Source of the DNA: Chitinophagaceae bacterium
GTDB lineage: Bacteria > Bacteroidota > Bacteroidia > Chitinophagales > Chitinophagaceae
DNA: 64,000 nucleotides
Assembly: GCA_016706055.1 (NCBI GenBank)
Contig: JADJKL010000012.1
Coordinates: 186,001 to 250,000 of the forward strand
Reading direction: 5' to 3'
Position 1 is the stretch's first letter, and every line of letters starts with the position of its first letter. Made by a program: the position numbers and the translations under genes. This document shows positions 1-8,542 of this stretch, piece after piece. Under the pieces are notes generated by a model. That model did not search any database. It worked only from the letters and a program-made list of their open reading frames with translations, and was not told the origin of the DNA.

Positions 1-14
1 GAAAGAAATAAGTT

Positions 15-72
15 AATTGGTTAATTAGTTTATAGGGTAAGTATATATTTCCTTATAGCTAATTAACCAATT
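15..72. repeat. Inverted repeat upstream of the RNase G gene
   Basis: A perfect 14-base inverted repeat, AATTGGTTAATTAG at 15-28 and CTAATTAACCAATT at 59-72, encloses a 30-base loop whose edges also partly pair. It could be the transcript end of a gene left of the window or one of the dispersed intergenic repeats seen elsewhere here. Bases 73-210 hold no other recognisable signal. Confidence 0.6.
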
Positions 73-210
73 TGCCTATTATTAACGATCTCTCAGTCCA
101 CTAGTTGTTAGCCGTATTAGTTTGCAGTCCATCCATTTACCCGCAAAAATATTCTACAGGCGAAACCCCGCATTCCAAACGGAAATCTTGCAACTGGTGT
201 TTATAGCACA

Positions 211-1608
211 ATGGTTAATTCATTTAGCTTAGCTGTAATGAACAAAGAACTGATTATTAATTCAGCCCCACAGGGAGTAGAAATAGCCCTGCTTGAGGAT
301 AAGAAATTAGTAGAACTCCATACCGAAAAAAGTGATGGACGTTTTGCAGTGGGAGACTTATATCTGGGCAAGGTTAAAAAACTTATTCCCGGATTGAATG
401 CTGCATTTGTAGATGTTGGGTTCGAGAAGGATGCTTTCCTTCACTATACCGACCTGAGTCCTTTCGCCAAATCGTTGCTCAAGTTCACTACCATGTGTAT
501 GAACGATAAAAGTGAGCAGGGCTTAGATTTTTCCAAATTCACCATCGAGCCTGAAATTGTCAAAACAGGTAAGATCAACGAAGTACTGAATGGTAAGCCG
601 CATGTGCTTGTTCAAATATTGAAAGAACCTATCGCCGCAAAAGGACCGAGACTTAGTTGTGAACTTTCTTTACCCGGTCGCTTTGTAGTATTGACTCCAT
701 TCAATGATATTGTTGCTGTAGCTGTTTCTCCTGCAAAAATTCTAAGCGAACAAACAAAGACTAATAGTATTCTGCGTGACCTCTTAAATGCAGACTTCAA
801 TAAGATTGTTATCAACGATAAGAATATCTACAGCGATACCAAGAATTATATTCAAAAGATTGCTCCCGAAAAAGCTGACATCGTTTCTTTCTATAACAAT
901 GGCTCAACCATTTTTGACTCATACGGTATTACGAAGCAGGTAAAATCCTCTTTTGGTAAAACTGTGAATCTCGATAGCGGTGCTTACCTTATTATTGAAC
1001 ACACCGAAGCATTACATGTAATAGATGTAAACAGCGGTTATAAAAGTGTAAGTAATAATCAGGAGCAGAATGCCATGGAAACAAATCTTGAAGCTGCGGA
1101 AGAAATTGCCCGTCAGCTTCGCCTGAGAGATTTGGGAGGTATCATCGTTGCTGACTTTATTGACATGAAGCTTCCTGACAATAAAAGGAAGTTAGTAGAG
1201 AAGATGGAAGAATTTATGGGGCCAGACAGAGCAAAACATGCTGTGCTTCCCATTTCCAAATTCGGATTGATGCAGATTACCCGCCAGCGGATGAAACCTG
1301 AAGTAAATATTATTACTCAAGAGGCTTGCCCAAGTTGTAACGGCACTGGTAAAATCTCTTCTACATTATTGTTAGAAGACGAAATTGAAAAGAACCTAAG
1401 TTACCTGATCACACATAAGAACAGCAACCTGAAATTGGTAGTTCATCCAATTTTGTATGCTTACCTCACTAAAGGTTGGTTTATGAGTAGCAAAATGGCC
1501 AAATGGAAAAAGAAGTTTGGTCAAAAAACAAGGTTAGAGGAAAATAGTAACTATCATCTTACAGAATACAAGTTCTTCGATAAGCATGATGAAGAAATTA
1601 AGCTATAA
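211..1608 (+). CDS. rng: Ribonuclease G/E family protein lacking the 5'-sensor segment
   Basis: Endoribonuclease of the RNase E/G family for rRNA maturation and mRNA decay. Visible are the S1 domain (about residues 40-115), the catalytic HTEALHVIDVNSG (Asp near 272) and IIVADFIDM (315-319), and the Zn-link CPSCNGTGK (373-381). The protein has 465 residues, against roughly 515-525 usual in the phylum. Near residue 170 the sequence runs from NDIVAVAV straight into SPAKILSEQ, so the stretch that normally holds GxIxRTAxEG and contacts the 5'-monophosphate is absent without loss of frame. Met at 238 (MNKELIINSA) is an alternative start that fits many relatives. A bidirectional terminator follows. 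The family call is secure; that the deletion is real is an inference from remembered homologues. Confidence 0.95.
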   Translation: MVNSFSLAVMNKELIINSAPQGVEIALLEDKKLVELHTEKSDGRFAVGDLYLGKVKKLIPGLNAAFVDVGFEKDAFLHYTDLSPFAKSLLKFTTMCMNDKSEQGLDFSKFTIEPEIVKTGKINEVLNGKPHVLVQILKEPIAAKGPRLSCELSLPGRFVVLTPFNDIVAVAVSPAKILSEQTKTNSILRDLLNADFNKIVINDKNIYSDTKNYIQKIAPEKADIVSFYNNGSTIFDSYGITKQVKSSFGKTVNLDSGAYLIIEHTEALHVIDVNSGYKSVSNNQEQNAMETNLEAAEEIARQLRLRDLGGIIVADFIDMKLPDNKRKLVEKMEEFMGPDRAKHAVLPISKFGLMQITRQRMKPEVNIITQEACPSCNGTGKISSTLLLEDEIEKNLSYLITHKNSNLKLVVHPILYAYLTKGWFMSSKMAKWKKKFGQKTRLEENSNYHLTEYKFFDKHDEEIKL

Positions 1609-1611
1609 AAC

Positions 1612-1635
1612 AAAAGCCACCGATTGGTGGCTTTT
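1612..1635. terminator. Bidirectional terminator hairpin
   Basis: AAAAGCCACC, loop gatt, GGTGGCTTTT lies between the convergent RNase G gene and the metallopeptidase gene. It ends in T on both strands, so it can serve both. Confidence 0.85.
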
Positions 1636-1654
1636 GATATTTGATATAGTTATT

Positions 1655-2356
1655 TTAATTCCTGTCCCGACTTCCCAAATAGATCATAATATACTGAATA
1701 AGAGTGACTACCGCAGCCAGTGCAGCTACAACATAAGTAGTAGCAGCCCATTTTAGGGCATCTTTCGCCTTTGGATATTCCTGTGGACTGGTAACATTCG
1801 TTCTTTCCAACCAAGCCAATGCTCTTTTGCTGGCATCAAACTCTACCGGAAGAGTTATCAGGGTGAAAAGCACCGTTACACTCATTATTATAATACCAAT
1901 TAAAAGTACGGTCGGATTTTTAGTGGTTGCCAGTACAATCATTCCAGCCAGCAGTACCCAGTTTACCAGCATGGAACTGAACTGAACCGCTGGTACCAAC
2001 TTACTCCGCATTACGAGTGGACCATAAGAAGTGGCATGTTGTACCGCATGGCCACATTCATGGGCAGCCACAGCAGCCGCCGAAATGCTCCGTCCATTGT
2101 ACACATCCGGACTCAGATTTACGGTTTTATCCTTCGGATTGTAGTGGTCTGAAAGAAAGCCATTTACAGAGGTCACTTTCACATCAAAAATGCCGTTTTC
2201 TTGCAGCATTTTTTCAGCTATTTCACGGCCGCTTAAACCGTTCGAAAGGGGAATTTTGCTGTACTTGGTAAACTTGCTTTTAAGTACCGCCGAAACGATA
2301 AAACTGATGCCCAAAAATAGCAGGGAAACAATCATTATTTCACTTGACATTATCAT
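1655..2356 (-). CDS. Membrane-anchored neutral zinc metallopeptidase, YugP family
   Basis: Predicted membrane zinc peptidase of the YugP-like family (PF04298); its substrate is unknown. The zinc motif HECGH in AAHECGHAVQHA lies near residue 98, after an N-terminal membrane helix (about residues 5-25). Two hydrophobic segments (about 132-175) and a C-terminal one (about 205-228) follow. The length of 233 residues is normal. The first codons read MIM, so the start may be at 2356 or 2350. It is transcribed away from radA across a 486-base AT-rich gap and ends at a shared terminator with the RNase G gene. The family call is confident from the HExxH context and topology. Confidence 0.9.
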   Translation of the reverse strand: MIMSSEIMIVSLLFLGISFIVSAVLKSKFTKYSKIPLSNGLSGREIAEKMLQENGIFDVKVTSVNGFLSDHYNPKDKTVNLSPDVYNGRSISAAAVAAHECGHAVQHATSYGPLVMRSKLVPAVQFSSMLVNWVLLAGMIVLATTKNPTVLLIGIIIMSVTVLFTLITLPVEFDASKRALAWLERTNVTSPQEYPKAKDALKWAATTYVVAALAAVVTLIQYIMIYLGSRDRN

Positions 2357-2631
2357 AGTTACTCATTTATTTGGCCCTGTTTATTGCAAATTTGCGACCA
2401 TTCCGAATACCGGAATTTTTTCAGCCGATTTGTCACCCAATGTGAAATAAAAAAAATAATATAGGCTTTATTCGACGGAATTTAAACTATAATAAATAAT
2501 CTATAACCATATGATTATCTTCTATTTACGTTAATTTATTTGTATAAAAATAAAGCCATTTCTGATTGCCTGACACATGTGTAAGTTATGCACAGCCATC
2601 AAATTTTATTTTGAAATCTGCCGCATATTTG

Positions 2632-2697
2632 TAACTTAGCAATAGAATTTAATGGGTTAGTAAGTAAGAGGGCCAATCGAAAGATTGGTCCTTTTTA
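2632..2697 (+). ncRNA. Candidate small RNA ending in an orphan terminator
   Basis: A strong intrinsic terminator (stem 2670-2678 with 2683-2691, GAAA tetraloop, then five T) stands in a gene-free region. The weak -7-like box CATATTTG (2624-2631, one mismatch to TAnnTTTG) would give a transcript of about 60 bases. Its unpaired part carries TGGGTTAGTAAGTA (2653-2666), the exact complement of 35017-35030 in a second orphan terminator locus. The terminator is clear; the RNA gene is inference. Confidence 0.4.
2670..2696 (+). terminator. Orphan rho-independent terminator
   Basis: Nine-pair stem with one G-T pair, a GAAA loop and a TTTTT tail. No gene on the plus strand lies upstream, because the preceding gene points the other way. 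Confidence 0.8.
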
Positions 2698-2842
2698 CGT
2701 TTAGAAAACATCGACCAAATTATTATTAAAAACTCTCTTCATTTTTATCTTTTATGATAAAAAATCTATCCCTCTTCTACTCTTTTTTTTAATCCTTGTT
2801 CAAACATTCATAAATCAAAATCCAAACAATTAATTTTATCGC

Positions 2843-4231
2843 ATGAGCAAAATAAAAACATCGTTTTTTTGTCAGCAATGCGGTTATGAAAGTGTGAAAT
2901 GGGTTGGTCAATGTCCTTCATGCAGTCAATGGAATACTTTCGTTGAAGAACAATCACAAAAAGACAATTCGAAAAACAATAACACTTGGAAAGATTATAA
3001 CGAAGAAAAAAGAATCACCAAAACAATTGCCTTAAGCAAAATAAAAAGCAGTGAAGAAAAAAGAATGCCGACTGCCGATCCAGAATTAAACCGTGTATTA
3101 GGTGGTGGCGTTGTTCCGGGTAGTTTAGTTTTAGTTGCGGGAGAACCAGGCATTGGAAAATCCACTTTGTTTTTACAAAATGGATTATGGTTAAAAGATA
3201 TCATTGTTCTTTATGTAAGTGGAGAAGAAAGTGAGCAGCAAATAAAAATGAGAGCAGAGAGAATGAAACAAGGTCCTTCATCAGGAATAGGTGATAATTT
3301 TTATTTACTTACAGAAACATCTACCCAAACAATTTTTCAGGAAATAAAAAAACTGAAGCCTCAGTTAGTAATCGTTGACTCTATTCAAACATTACAAACT
3401 CCCTTTATTGATTCCTCTCCCGGAAGTGTATCGCAAATAAGAGAATGTGCTGCCGAGTTTCAACGATTTGCAAAAGAAACTAACACACCGGTTTTTCTTA
3501 TCGGTCATATTACAAAAGACGGAAGCATTGCTGGTCCGAAGATTTTGGAACATATGGTAGATACCGTTTTACAATTCGAAGGAGATCGTCATTACGCTTA
3601 TCGCATTCTCCGCACCTTGAAGAATCGTTTTGGTAGCACTGCCGAATTAGGCATCTATGAAATGACGAGTGAAGGCATGAGAGGTGTGCTTAATCCAAGC
3701 GAAATATTAATTACACAAAAAGAAGAACAACTTAGCGGAATAGCTATTGCTGCAACAATTGAAGGCATGCGGCCTTTATTAATTGAAGTGCAGGCATTGG
3801 TTACTCAATCTGTTTATGGTACTCCGCAACGAACAGTAACTGGTTTTGATCTGCGCCGTTTACAATTACTATTAGCTGTATTAGAAAAAAGAGGCGGCTT
3901 TCATTTTGGGGTAAAAGATGTTTTTCTAAATATTGCTGGAGGCATAAAAGTAGAAGATCCTTCCATTGACCTTGCAGTTCTTTGTGCCTTACTATCTTCG
4001 TATGAAGATGTACCCATTCCGCAGCAAATATGTTTTGCCGGCGAGGTTGGACTAAGTGGGGAGATAAGAGCCGTTAATAGAATTGACCAACGCATTGCCG
4101 AAGCAGAGAAACTTGGATTTGAGAAAATCATTGTTTCAAAATACAATCAGAAAGGGTTAGCTAAACAGAAATTCAATATAGAAATTGTTACAATGGGGCG
4201 AGTTGAAGAAGTTTACAAGCACTTATTTTAA
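2843..4231 (+). CDS. radA: DNA repair ATPase RadA
   Basis: RecA-like branch-migration ATPase that processes recombination intermediates. It has the N-terminal C4 zinc finger (Cys10, 13, 24, 27 in CQQCGYESVKWVGQCPSC), the Walker A GEPGIGKST near residue 100, the RadA-specific LKNRFGST near 260 and a C-terminal Lon-like domain containing GGIKVEDPSIDLAV. The length of 462 residues is usual. comF follows after six bases in the same direction, so the two probably share a transcript. The start is set by the zinc-finger N-terminus. The call is certain from motif order. Confidence 0.98.
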   Translation: MSKIKTSFFCQQCGYESVKWVGQCPSCSQWNTFVEEQSQKDNSKNNNTWKDYNEEKRITKTIALSKIKSSEEKRMPTADPELNRVLGGGVVPGSLVLVAGEPGIGKSTLFLQNGLWLKDIIVLYVSGEESEQQIKMRAERMKQGPSSGIGDNFYLLTETSTQTIFQEIKKLKPQLVIVDSIQTLQTPFIDSSPGSVSQIRECAAEFQRFAKETNTPVFLIGHITKDGSIAGPKILEHMVDTVLQFEGDRHYAYRILRTLKNRFGSTAELGIYEMTSEGMRGVLNPSEILITQKEEQLSGIAIAATIEGMRPLLIEVQALVTQSVYGTPQRTVTGFDLRRLQLLLAVLEKRGGFHFGVKDVFLNIAGGIKVEDPSIDLAVLCALLSSYEDVPIPQQICFAGEVGLSGEIRAVNRIDQRIAEAEKLGFEKIIVSKYNQKGLAKQKFNIEIVTMGRVEEVYKHLF

Positions 4232-4237
4232 ACTTAT

Positions 4238-4936
4238 ATGATTTCATTAAAAGAAATAAAGGAATCTGTACTTCATTTATTCTTTCCGCATGTATGCACA
4301 GGCTGCGGCAATGATATTCTCGATAAAGAAAGTGTTTTGTGTATGCGATGCATAGATGCTATGCCAGAAACTAATTTTGAACTACATGCTAATAACCCGG
4401 TTGAAAAAATGTATCGGGGAAGATTACAACTGACCAGCGGCACAGCACAGTTTTATTTTACTAAAGAATCCTTGATGCAGCATTTAATGCATCAATTCAA
4501 ATACAAAAGCAATAGAGATCTTGGCCTGCAACTTGGCAGAATAATGGGCGAACAAATTATAAAGGCTGACCGCATCAATGTAGATGCCTTGATTCCATTA
4601 CCATTATTTCCTGCTAAAAAAAAAAGAAGAGGATACAATCAGGCTACTTTATTATGCAAGGGCATGGCAGAAGCAATGAACATTCCTGTGTTAGACAATG
4701 CAATCATCAGACCGCAGCATACAGAAACACAAACCAAAAAAGGAAGAATAGAACGTTGGAAAAACATGGAAGGGAAATTTGTTTTGGATAATCCTGATGC
4801 AATAAAGAATAAACATTTACTACTGGTAGACGATATAGTAACAACAGGTGCCACATTAGAAGCTTGCGGTAATGAATTGCTAAAAGGTGAAAATGTAAAA
4901 CTCAGTTTAGCTACCCTTTGTATTGCTTCCCGATAG
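4238..4936 (+). CDS. comF: ComF family phosphoribosyltransferase-like protein
   Basis: Member of the ComF/GntX family, linked in other bacteria to DNA uptake; its biochemical reaction is not established. The N-terminus carries a C4 zinc motif, CTGCG near residues 20-24 and CMRC near 35-38. The C-terminal type I phosphoribosyltransferase fold has the PRPP loop LLLVDDIVTTGAT near residues 193-205. The length of 232 residues is typical. It lies six bases behind radA, an arrangement that joins recombination and DNA-uptake functions. The gene is followed at once by an intergenic inverted repeat. Confidence 0.93.
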   Translation: MISLKEIKESVLHLFFPHVCTGCGNDILDKESVLCMRCIDAMPETNFELHANNPVEKMYRGRLQLTSGTAQFYFTKESLMQHLMHQFKYKSNRDLGLQLGRIMGEQIIKADRINVDALIPLPLFPAKKKRRGYNQATLLCKGMAEAMNIPVLDNAIIRPQHTETQTKKGRIERWKNMEGKFVLDNPDAIKNKHLLLVDDIVTTGATLEACGNELLKGENVKLSLATLCIASR

Positions 4937-4942
4937 AACTTT

Positions 4943-5010
4943 TCCCACTAAGACACTAAGCCAACAAAGAAAATAAACAAAAAGTCAATTTCCTTTGTGC
5001 CTTAGTGGGA
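4943..5010. repeat. Palindromic intergenic repeat (cactaag/cttagtg type)
   Basis: A perfect 10-base inverted repeat, TCCCACTAAG at 4943-4952 and CTTAGTGGGA at 5001-5010, sits in the gap behind comF. The right side reads ctttgtgccttagtggga. A diverged relative with the same words lies at 35090-35190, so this is a dispersed repeat family. Confidence 0.7.
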
Positions 5011-5033
5011 TACTTACATTATTTTTGATACCA

Positions 5034-6419
5034 ATGAAAATCACCGGCCTTATTGCCATATCCTTATTACTGTTATTAAATTCCTGCCGGAAAGATTCTT
5101 TTATCACTTCTCCCGATGCAAGAGTTACCATTTCTGCCGACACATTAAAGTATGATACTGTTTTTGTAACCACCGGCTCCACTTACCGCAGCTTTACTAT
5201 TTTTAATGATAATGACCAGAAGCTTCGTATTTCTTCATTGAAACTACTTGGCGGCTCTTCTTCTGTTTATAAGATGAATGTAGACGGCACTCCCGGCGAT
5301 CAGTTTTCCAATATTGAAATAAATGCAAACGACAGCCTTTACGTTTTTGCACAGGTAAATGTAAATCCAAGTGTTGCCAACCTTCCTTTTATATTAAGAG
5401 ACAGCATCGAAATAAATTATAATGGAAAAAGAAGATTGGTACAATTAGAAGCATGGGGACAAAATGCACATTTCTTCCGTGACAGAGTGATAGCTGTAAA
5501 TGAAACATGGAACAATGATTTGCCCTATGTAATTCTTGGTTCGCTGTTAGTCAATCCAAACCAAACACTCACTATTAATAAAGGTTGTCGCATTTATGTA
5601 CATGCAGATGCGCCAATTGTTGTAGATGGTTCTCTAATTGTAAATGGATTAAAAGATACCATCGACAGAGTGTCTTTTCAAGGTGACCGATTAGATGAAC
5701 CTTACAAAAATTTTCCTGCTAGCTGGCCGGGTATATTTTTCAGAGGCACATCAAAAGACAATGTGCTAACGTATGCAAGCATCAAGAATGCATTTCAGGG
5801 AATTGGCATTGTAGATCCTTCGCCAAATGCAAATCCAAAATTAATATTGAACGAATGTGTAATTGATAATGCATACGATGCAGGAATTATTTCCATAAAT
5901 TCAAGCATAAGGGCAAGAAATACACAAGTAAGTAATTGTGGTAAAAATTTATTTCTTGTAAAAGGTGGCGATTACCAGTTTACACATTGCACTGTAGTCA
6001 CTATTGGCAACAGATATATAGACCATAAAGACCCTGTACTAACATTAACCAACTTTGACAATATCAGTACAGCCAGTCTTACAGCTTTATTCCGTAATTG
6101 TATTTTCTGGGGCGAAAACGGATTAGTAGACAATGAAGTTATTGTTAGTAAAAACGGCACTGGAATTTTCAATGTAAACTTTGATTATAATCTCTGGAAA
6201 GTACAAACGCCGCCAGCAAATATTACCAGCAATCAAATCATCAATAATCAACCACCAATGTTTGATAGTACTGATGGTTCTAAAAACTATTACAGCTTTA
6301 GATTGCAAACCGGCTCTCCTGCCATCAATAAAGGAACAAATGCTGGTGCTTTAACAGACCTGGACGGCAACCCAAGACCTGTTGGCCTGCCTGACTTGGG
6401 TTGTTTTGAAAAACAATAA
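5034..6419 (+). CDS. Secreted lipoprotein, right-handed beta-helix-like
   Basis: Unnamed lipoprotein of a type common in Chitinophagaceae; the function is unknown. The start is placed at 5034, because this Met begins a lipoprotein signal peptide (MKITGLIAISLLLLLNSC, lipobox Cys18), whereas the open frame from 4995 would begin inside the preceding repeat. The middle and C-terminal parts consist of short strands and turns with repeated Asn and Ile positions (for example LNECVIDNAYDAGIISINSS) and end in the LDGNPRPVGLPDLGCFE signature seen in extracellular beta-helix proteins. The product is 461 residues, probably outer-membrane or surface anchored. Confidence 0.8.
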   Translation: MKITGLIAISLLLLLNSCRKDSFITSPDARVTISADTLKYDTVFVTTGSTYRSFTIFNDNDQKLRISSLKLLGGSSSVYKMNVDGTPGDQFSNIEINANDSLYVFAQVNVNPSVANLPFILRDSIEINYNGKRRLVQLEAWGQNAHFFRDRVIAVNETWNNDLPYVILGSLLVNPNQTLTINKGCRIYVHADAPIVVDGSLIVNGLKDTIDRVSFQGDRLDEPYKNFPASWPGIFFRGTSKDNVLTYASIKNAFQGIGIVDPSPNANPKLILNECVIDNAYDAGIISINSSIRARNTQVSNCGKNLFLVKGGDYQFTHCTVVTIGNRYIDHKDPVLTLTNFDNISTASLTALFRNCIFWGENGLVDNEVIVSKNGTGIFNVNFDYNLWKVQTPPANITSNQIINNQPPMFDSTDGSKNYYSFRLQTGSPAINKGTNAGALTDLDGNPRPVGLPDLGCFEKQ

Positions 6420-6452
6420 CAAACCAGTCAATCCCACCGAACAATAAGTTCG

Positions 6453-6460
6453 TAGCTTTG
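6453..6460 (+). promoter_or_regulatory. -7 promoter box of the peroxidase gene
   Basis: TAGCTTTG matches the Bacteroidota -7 consensus TAnnTTTG exactly and lies 26 bases before the ATG at 6487. No clear -33 TTG is present. Confidence 0.55.
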
Positions 6461-6486
6461 TTATTCACTCTACTAAAAAGAAAGAA

Positions 6487-7005
6487 ATGAAAACACTAAT
6501 GATTTCCTTATTTATTGCTGCTACATTAACAGGCGGTTCTATTTATGATTTTAATGTGGATGGACTGGATGGTGGTAAAATAGATTTTTCCAAATACAAA
6601 GGTCAAAAAATAATGATCATAAACACTGCATCAAAATGTGGTAACACACATCAGTATAAAGACCTTGAAGCTTTGTATGAAAAATATAAAGGCAAATTGG
6701 TTATCATCGGTTTTCCAGCAAACAACTTTGGCGGACAAGAACCTGGAACCGCAACAGAGATTCAGGAGTTTTGCAAACAGAACTATGGTGTAACCTTTCC
6801 AATGGCAGATAAAGTTTCTGTAAAAGGCGATGATACTCATGAACTATATAAATACCTGAAAGAACAAGCCGCTGCAAAAGGTTTTATTGATCCAGTAACC
6901 TGGAATTTTGGAAAATTCCTCATCAATGAAAAAGGAGAATTAATTGCAACCTTCAGTCCGAAAACTGAACCGATGAGTGAGGAGATACTGAAGTATCTGA
7001 ATTAA
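6487..7005 (+). CDS. Glutathione peroxidase family protein (thiol type)
   Basis: Thiol peroxidase of the glutathione peroxidase fold, probably reduced by thioredoxin and acting on hydroperoxides. The peroxidatic residue is Cys51 in NTASKCGNT rather than selenocysteine. The Gln of FPANNFGGQEPG and the Trp of WNFGKFLI complete the usual tetrad. The first 16 residues are hydrophobic and resemble a signal peptide, so a periplasmic location is likely. The length is 172 residues. It stands alone between a promoter box and a strong terminator. A second, frameshifted paralogue lies at 45740-46434. Confidence 0.92.
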   Translation: MKTLMISLFIAATLTGGSIYDFNVDGLDGGKIDFSKYKGQKIMIINTASKCGNTHQYKDLEALYEKYKGKLVIIGFPANNFGGQEPGTATEIQEFCKQNYGVTFPMADKVSVKGDDTHELYKYLKEQAAAKGFIDPVTWNFGKFLINEKGELIATFSPKTEPMSEEILKYLN

Positions 7006-7026
7006 TTTTTCTAAAATAATAAATGT

Positions 7027-7059
7027 AAAAACGATGCTGCTATCAGCATCGTTTTTTTT
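7027..7059 (+). terminator. Terminator of the peroxidase gene
   Basis: AAAAACGATGCTG, loop ctat, CAGCATCG and an eight-T run just behind the peroxidase stop codon. Confidence 0.9.
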
Positions 7060-7084
7060 GTTCAGATAGTTTACTTTCGCTTCA

Positions 7085-8302
7085 ATGCAATTCGCCGACA
7101 TTATAGGACAAAAAGAAACAAAGCAGCAGTTAGCAGAACTGGTGCAGCATAACCGCCTAAGCCATGCTTTACTTTTTTTGGGTAAAGAAGGAAGTGGTTC
7201 TTTATCGCTTGCTATTGCATTTGCACAGTATATTGTTTGTGAGAAAGTCAATCGGAAGTCAGAGGTCGGAAGTCAGAGCCCTTCACTTTTCGGAGAACCC
7301 GAACCTCCAAATTCCAACACAGAACATTCAACACTTAACGATAGTTGTGGCGTTTGCCCTGCTTGTCAGAAAGCTCAACAATTGATTCACCCTGATATTC
7401 ATTTCTCTTATCCTACAGTTACAACTAAACCAGGAGAGAAACCAATCGCAACAAATTTTATTACGGATTGGAGAGAGTTTGTAAAACTTAGTCCTTATGG
7501 AAATTCATACGACTGGATAGAACAGATAAAAGAAAAAGAAAACAGCCAAGGAAAAATAACAGCGGAAGAATGTAACGACATCATCCGCAAGCTGAGTTTG
7601 AAGAGTTTTGAAAGTGTTTACAAAATCCTCATCATGTGGATGCCCGAAATGCTCGGCACCGAAGGGAACAAATTATTAAAACTTATTGAAGAGCCACCGC
7701 CAAATACATTATTTATACTGGTTACAGAAAATGAAGCACAGGTATTGCAAACTATTGTAAGCCGTTGCCAATTAGTAAAAATTCCATCGCTGGAAACAAG
7801 GGAGATTGAAGAAGCACTAATAAGCCGCAACAAAACTGAACCAGCAACCGCCAAACAAGTGGCAGCACTCAGTGATGGTAATTATCATGAAGCTTTGCAA
7901 CTGGTGCAACATGCCGAAGAGGATTGGCAAAGCCTTTTGAGAGAATGGCTGAATGCAATATTAAAGACCGGACCAATTGCCCAAACCAAATGGGTGGAAG
8001 AAATAAGCCGCCTTGGCCGGGAAAAGCAAAAACAGTTTCTGCGATATTTCAATCATTTGCTGGAAGAAGCCATTCACCTCCGGATAAAAGGCGAAACGCA
8101 TATTATGGGCGAAAAAGAACGAGATTTTGCCGAAAAGATCAATAAACTAACCGGAATTGAGCAACAACAGGCCATTATTGAAGAAATAGACCGAGCCAGC
8201 TACTATATAGAACGCAATGCCCATGGCAAAATGCTCTTTCATGCCCTTACCATTAAGCTATACCATATTATTCAGGATAAGATTGTATTTTTGGTGGAAT
8301 GA
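7085..8302 (+). CDS. holB: DNA polymerase III delta' subunit
   Basis: Clamp-loader subunit of the replicative polymerase. The N-terminus MQFADIIGQKETKQQL and the SHALLF stretch are typical, the P-loop is degenerate (GKEGSGSLS) as in other delta' proteins, and the zinc-module cysteines appear in CGVCPAC. The C-terminal part resembles the oligomerisation domain. Between residues of about 54 and 90 there is a low-complexity insert rich in Ser, Glu, Pro and Asn; the DNA coding for it carries a tandem copy of CGGAAGTCAGAG, which looks like an intergenic repeat taken into the gene. The length of 405 residues is slightly above usual. ricT follows, as in many Bacteroidota. Confidence 0.93.
   Translation: MQFADIIGQKETKQQLAELVQHNRLSHALLFLGKEGSGSLSLAIAFAQYIVCEKVNRKSEVGSQSPSLFGEPEPPNSNTEHSTLNDSCGVCPACQKAQQLIHPDIHFSYPTVTTKPGEKPIATNFITDWREFVKLSPYGNSYDWIEQIKEKENSQGKITAEECNDIIRKLSLKSFESVYKILIMWMPEMLGTEGNKLLKLIEEPPPNTLFILVTENEAQVLQTIVSRCQLVKIPSLETREIEEALISRNKTEPATAKQVAALSDGNYHEALQLVQHAEEDWQSLLREWLNAILKTGPIAQTKWVEEISRLGREKQKQFLRYFNHLLEEAIHLRIKGETHIMGEKERDFAEKINKLTGIEQQQAIIEEIDRASYYIERNAHGKMLFHALTIKLYHIIQDKIVFLVE
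7253..7278 (+). repeat. Tandem 12-base repeat inside holB
   Basis: CGGAAGTCAGAG occurs at 7253-7264 and again at 7267-7278. It keeps the frame and codes for a stretch not expected in the family. Confidence 0.75.
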
Positions 8303-8307
8303 GGAAA

Positions 8308-8336
8308 GTGAGTGGTGAATTGTGAATAGTGAATGA
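8308..8336. repeat. Intergenic gtgagtggtgaa-type repeat
   Basis: A run of related words (gtgagtggtgaattgtgaa, then tagtgaatgag) lies directly behind holB. The reverse complement of this family, accactcaccactcactac, is found inside mutL near 19155-19175. Confidence 0.5.
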
Positions 8337-8445
8337 GATGAACCCGAATGTTTTCTGATTGTTTCAGTTATGTCTACAACTACTTCTACATATAGCATTG
8401 TTTTTCAAATGCATACTGCTTTGCTGAATAGCGAACAGAACGTAC

Positions 8446-8490
8446 AAGAGTGCGACGCAACAGAAGCTCAATAGAATTACTACAGCCGGG
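8446..8490. repeat. Left copy of a 45-base inverted repeat flanking ricT
   Basis: The 45 bases are the reverse complement of 9917-9961 with two mismatches. Weaker similarity continues outward to about 8420, including the word cagaac. The copy lies in the 240-base gap between holB and ricT, which holds no other recognisable feature. Confidence 0.85.
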
Positions 8491-8542
8491 TTCAAAACTC
8501 TCCTCAATCTAAAATCGCAAATCTGAAATTTAAAATCGGAAC

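Larger units (their letters stand above)
2357..2842. other. Long AT-rich divergent intergenic region
   Basis: This gap separates two divergent genes. It holds a 10-base palindrome ACACATGTGT (2573-2582), one match to the DnaA-box consensus TTATNCACA (2586-2594) and a promoterless-looking hairpin terminator (2670-2696) that belongs to no visible gene. No coding potential was found. Confidence 0.6.
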
